Below, in pieces: positions 61,545 through 64,000 of a stretch of DNA of 64,000 bases. A model generated the notes under the pieces. That model saw only the letters and a list, made by a program, of their open reading frames with translations, did not search any database and had not been told where the DNA came from. The stretch lies in NCBI RefSeq assembly GCF_030269925.1, contig NC_085107.1:8184001-8248000 (forward strand), read 5' to 3'. The position numbers and the translations under genes are program-made. Within the stretch, counting starts at the first letter, position 1; each line of letters starts with the position of its first letter. Origin of the DNA: Bombyx mori (lineage: Eukaryota > Arthropoda > Insecta > Lepidoptera > Bombycidae).

Positions 61545-62446
61545 TATCTAATTATATATGTTAAAATTAAAAACAGAAATTAATAATTTTACGATATTAT
61601 ATCGATCGTAATATAATTGTTCTTTTTAAAATATCTTGACAGTTCAGTAATAGTTGGATCAAAATTAGAAGAGTTTGATGACTCCATGAAATAGCCGTCC
61701 GGCCCGGTGCGTACTAAACAGTAAAATTCGAATGGCTTGTTTCTTCAAACGTTAATAAAGCTTTGCCATTACGTCAACCGACATCAGTTAGTACAATTCT
61801 TAATGGCCAAGATACACAGAAACGGCGGTATTAATACTGAGGGGCTATTACAATCGACGATCAGGTGACCGATTTGTCAGTAGGAATCGTTCCATGTTTA
61901 TTTTGATTGCCGTATCGTATCAAGGACTACGCTCGCGGAAGCAACATGCTTTTTTAATAAATTGAAGTCTTCAGTGACACATCTGCGTGTTTTGCTCAGT
62001 CGTGGTTTTACGTCAAGGCTAATACTTCCGTCGTCGGGTCATTTATTATTTAGAAAACTTTAGTAAATCGGTTGTTTGCATAAGATATTTCTGAGCTACT
62101 GCCGATGTGTGAATTACGCACTCGGACGATTACCGAAACACAGTTTCGCTATCAATTATTCTCTTGCTTCGTTTAGTTTACGTTCTAAATCAACATACAA
62201 GTGATAATGGAGTGAAATGAGGCATACGATCTGGGTTGCTGCTGATTAACATAAACATAATAATGCATGTTTACTACAAACAAAACACAAACAAAACTTG
62301 TGATCTATTTCGTGCTGATAATACGCAAAATAAAAACTCTACGTCTTTACAAATATCTTAGTACAAAGATAGTCATAATAATAATATGTTACTGGTTAGT
62401 AATTTGCATAAAATAATGTTAAATTATAAATGTACGCTTTTATTAC
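61545..62446 (+). other. sequence after the 60.8-kb exon
   Basis: Probable intron; nothing recognised. Confidence 0.45.
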
Positions 62447-62562
62447 GTTTTTTTCATTGCCCTTGTAGGCAGATGATCATACGGCCCACCTAATGGTGAG
62501 TGGTTACCGTCGCCCATGGACTTCAGCAATGCCAGAGGCAGAGCCAAGCCGCTGCCTACAAA
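62447..62562 (-). mobile_element. LINE 3' tail
   Basis: Poly-T/cattgcccttgtaggcagat to gccaagccgctgcctac. Confidence 0.88.
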
Positions 62563-62883
62563 AAACTTACGTCACTCTAAAGCATCGGACAATAAATGAG
62601 AGAGCATATACGTCATAGTTCAGAGTGAATTCTCACATGACTTTAATTAAATCTTGGCAATCTCGGTGCTTTCCTAGAAAATCGTTTCATTATACACGTA
62701 TTTAAACTGGAAATCTACCGTTCATACATTTGTCAAAGGATTATTACGTTTATTTTAGTTCTTCGAATATTTCATTCGCTAGTAACGCATAGTTTGAAAT
62801 ACGAGTTTTAGTTTGTATTGAGCACGTCGTATAAACTTGATATTAGGGCGAATGTCTGCTGTGTTTTTTTTTAAATACAAATA

Positions 62884-63306
62884 TCTATATATTAATACGT
62901 GAAGCAAAAACTTTGTATTATTTTTTACGAAAATTGCGCGGACGGAGGAGTATGAAATTTTCCACACTTACAGAGAATATAGAGAAGAAGTACACAATGC
63001 TAATATTTTTTTTAAATAATGCATAAAAGATACATTAAATCAATAAAGAAAACATTACACACACTACATACCATGTATTTGACGCACACACGCATGCATA
63101 CTATTTATTGTCAAACTTTTGTTCTTGACGTCTGTGGTCAAATTGAGAATAGATTAAAATATATTGTTTATCTTTATTAATATTTTTTTATAGTGTAGTC
63201 TTGGCGAAATTTGTGATTATAGAAGTATAAATTACAATCATAATAGTGTAAAAACTTACAATTCCAATTAATTATAGTCGAATTTCGATTACTGCGGGAC
63301 CTCTAG
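62884..63306 (+). mobile_element. non-autonomous Helitron A copy (uninterrupted)
   Basis: Same 5' TC and 3' hairpin plus CTAG as the other two copies, inserted between A and T. It holds the empty site for nested Helitron D. Confidence 0.93.
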
Positions 63307-63669
63307 TACATATAGAACTACAAAGTGCTCATTGCTTTGTTTTATGTGCGATCGAAATTCCTCACACACAAGAACACTGATCCTCAGTGTTCTTAAATTT
63401 CATATTTTATGTCGTATTATTTATGTCGTACTTCAAGTAAATTGGATGATGCAGATAAAAGCATTCTCGATATTAAAATCTAGACATGTATATAATGAGG
63501 CTCCATTATTCCATTAAACTACAATGAGCACTAAAGTAGAATGAGCGAAATTATAATTATCTACACATGCGCGCGTTCCGCCCTCATCGAATTTCTTGTG
63601 CTTATAACAAGTGGTCCGAAACATGATTGAAATTAATTTTGTGCAATTTTGAAAAACTAATAGCCATGT

Positions 63670-63947
63670 ATATCGACGCTTGAAAGACAAACATGACTAA
63701 GCGACAATGCGTGAACTTTACAATAGACTAATTTAAAGTTGAAATACCTGAAAACAAAATTTATTTTAACGAATCTAGCTGTAGTAGAATCTAGCTAGTA
63801 GCTGTAGGATTGAAACGATTTTAATAGACCTAGAAATATATTTTTATTGCGCATCGAATATGGTTATTGCCTATCATTTATGTACTATCATTTATGTATT
63901 AAGCAGCTATTGTCGCTTAGTCACGTTTGCCTTTCAAGCGTCGATAT
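63670..63947. mobile_element. short inverted-repeat element (MITE)
   Basis: 39-bp terminal inverted repeats (63,670-63,708 and 63,909-63,947; start ATATCGACGCTTGAAAG) with two mismatches, enclosing about 200 bp without an ORF. Target duplication not clear. Confidence 0.82.
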
Positions 63948-64000
63948 TTTAATGAAAAAGTCGCGAATTAATTTAGAGGTACAAAATGCGTAAAAAATTT

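Noticed and set aside
1..64000. CRISPR arrays, bacterial operons, rRNA
   Set aside because: Eukaryotic intron and transposon structure throughout; no spaced direct-repeat arrays or rRNA sequence seen.

Overview
The window is nuclear DNA of a moth, almost certainly Bombyx (B. mori, B. mandarina or a close relative). The evidence is the repeat load: many copies of a tRNA-derived SINE that I recognise as Bm1-type, Helitrons with lepidopteran-style ends, R1-clade and single-ORF LINE pieces, a Tc1 element, and very AT-rich introns with large gaps between exons. Naming the species is inference; the repeats and exons are read directly.

Coding content is sparse. Three + strand exons at 45,059-45,130, 48,916-49,014 and 52,284-52,472, all phase 0, encode the PTB/PID domain of a NOS1AP (CAPON) orthologue. 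A possible 15-nt micro-exon follows at 53,735-53,749. The start of the gene and its C-terminal part are not visible, so most of the first 45 kb may be 5' intron or intergenic DNA. At 60,843-61,517 a separate 225-codon open exon sits behind a GC-rich promoter-like stretch and ends in a good splice donor, also phase 0. It is either an alternative first exon of the same gene or the first exon of a new gene. Another GC-rich island at about 28.2-28.5 kb may be a promoter.

Region by region: 0-30 kb holds scattered SINE and LINE tails, an RT relic (3.6 kb), a fold-back element (11.0-11.4 kb) and one full SINE (22.2-22.6 kb). At 30.6-34.3 kb lies an apparently intact LINE with an uninterrupted 986-codon endonuclease/RT ORF and a 73-A tail. 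At 34.8-36.9 kb a Tc1-type transposon with a broken transposase lies inside another insert, which itself splits a LINE tail. At 37.7-38.4 kb one Helitron sits inside another, followed by a terminal-inverted-repeat element. The NOS1AP introns (45-60 kb) carry SINEs, Helitrons (one inverted pair) and two R1-clade LINE 3' ends, one with a 12-bp target duplication. The last 3 kb holds another Helitron and a short inverted-repeat element.

The mobile elements fit a plausible partnership: the SINE 3' end aligns without gaps to the 3' end of the LINE family (53 of 69 bases), the pattern expected if the LINE machinery copies the SINE. I see no bacterial-style operons, CRISPR arrays or convincing functional tRNA or rRNA genes.
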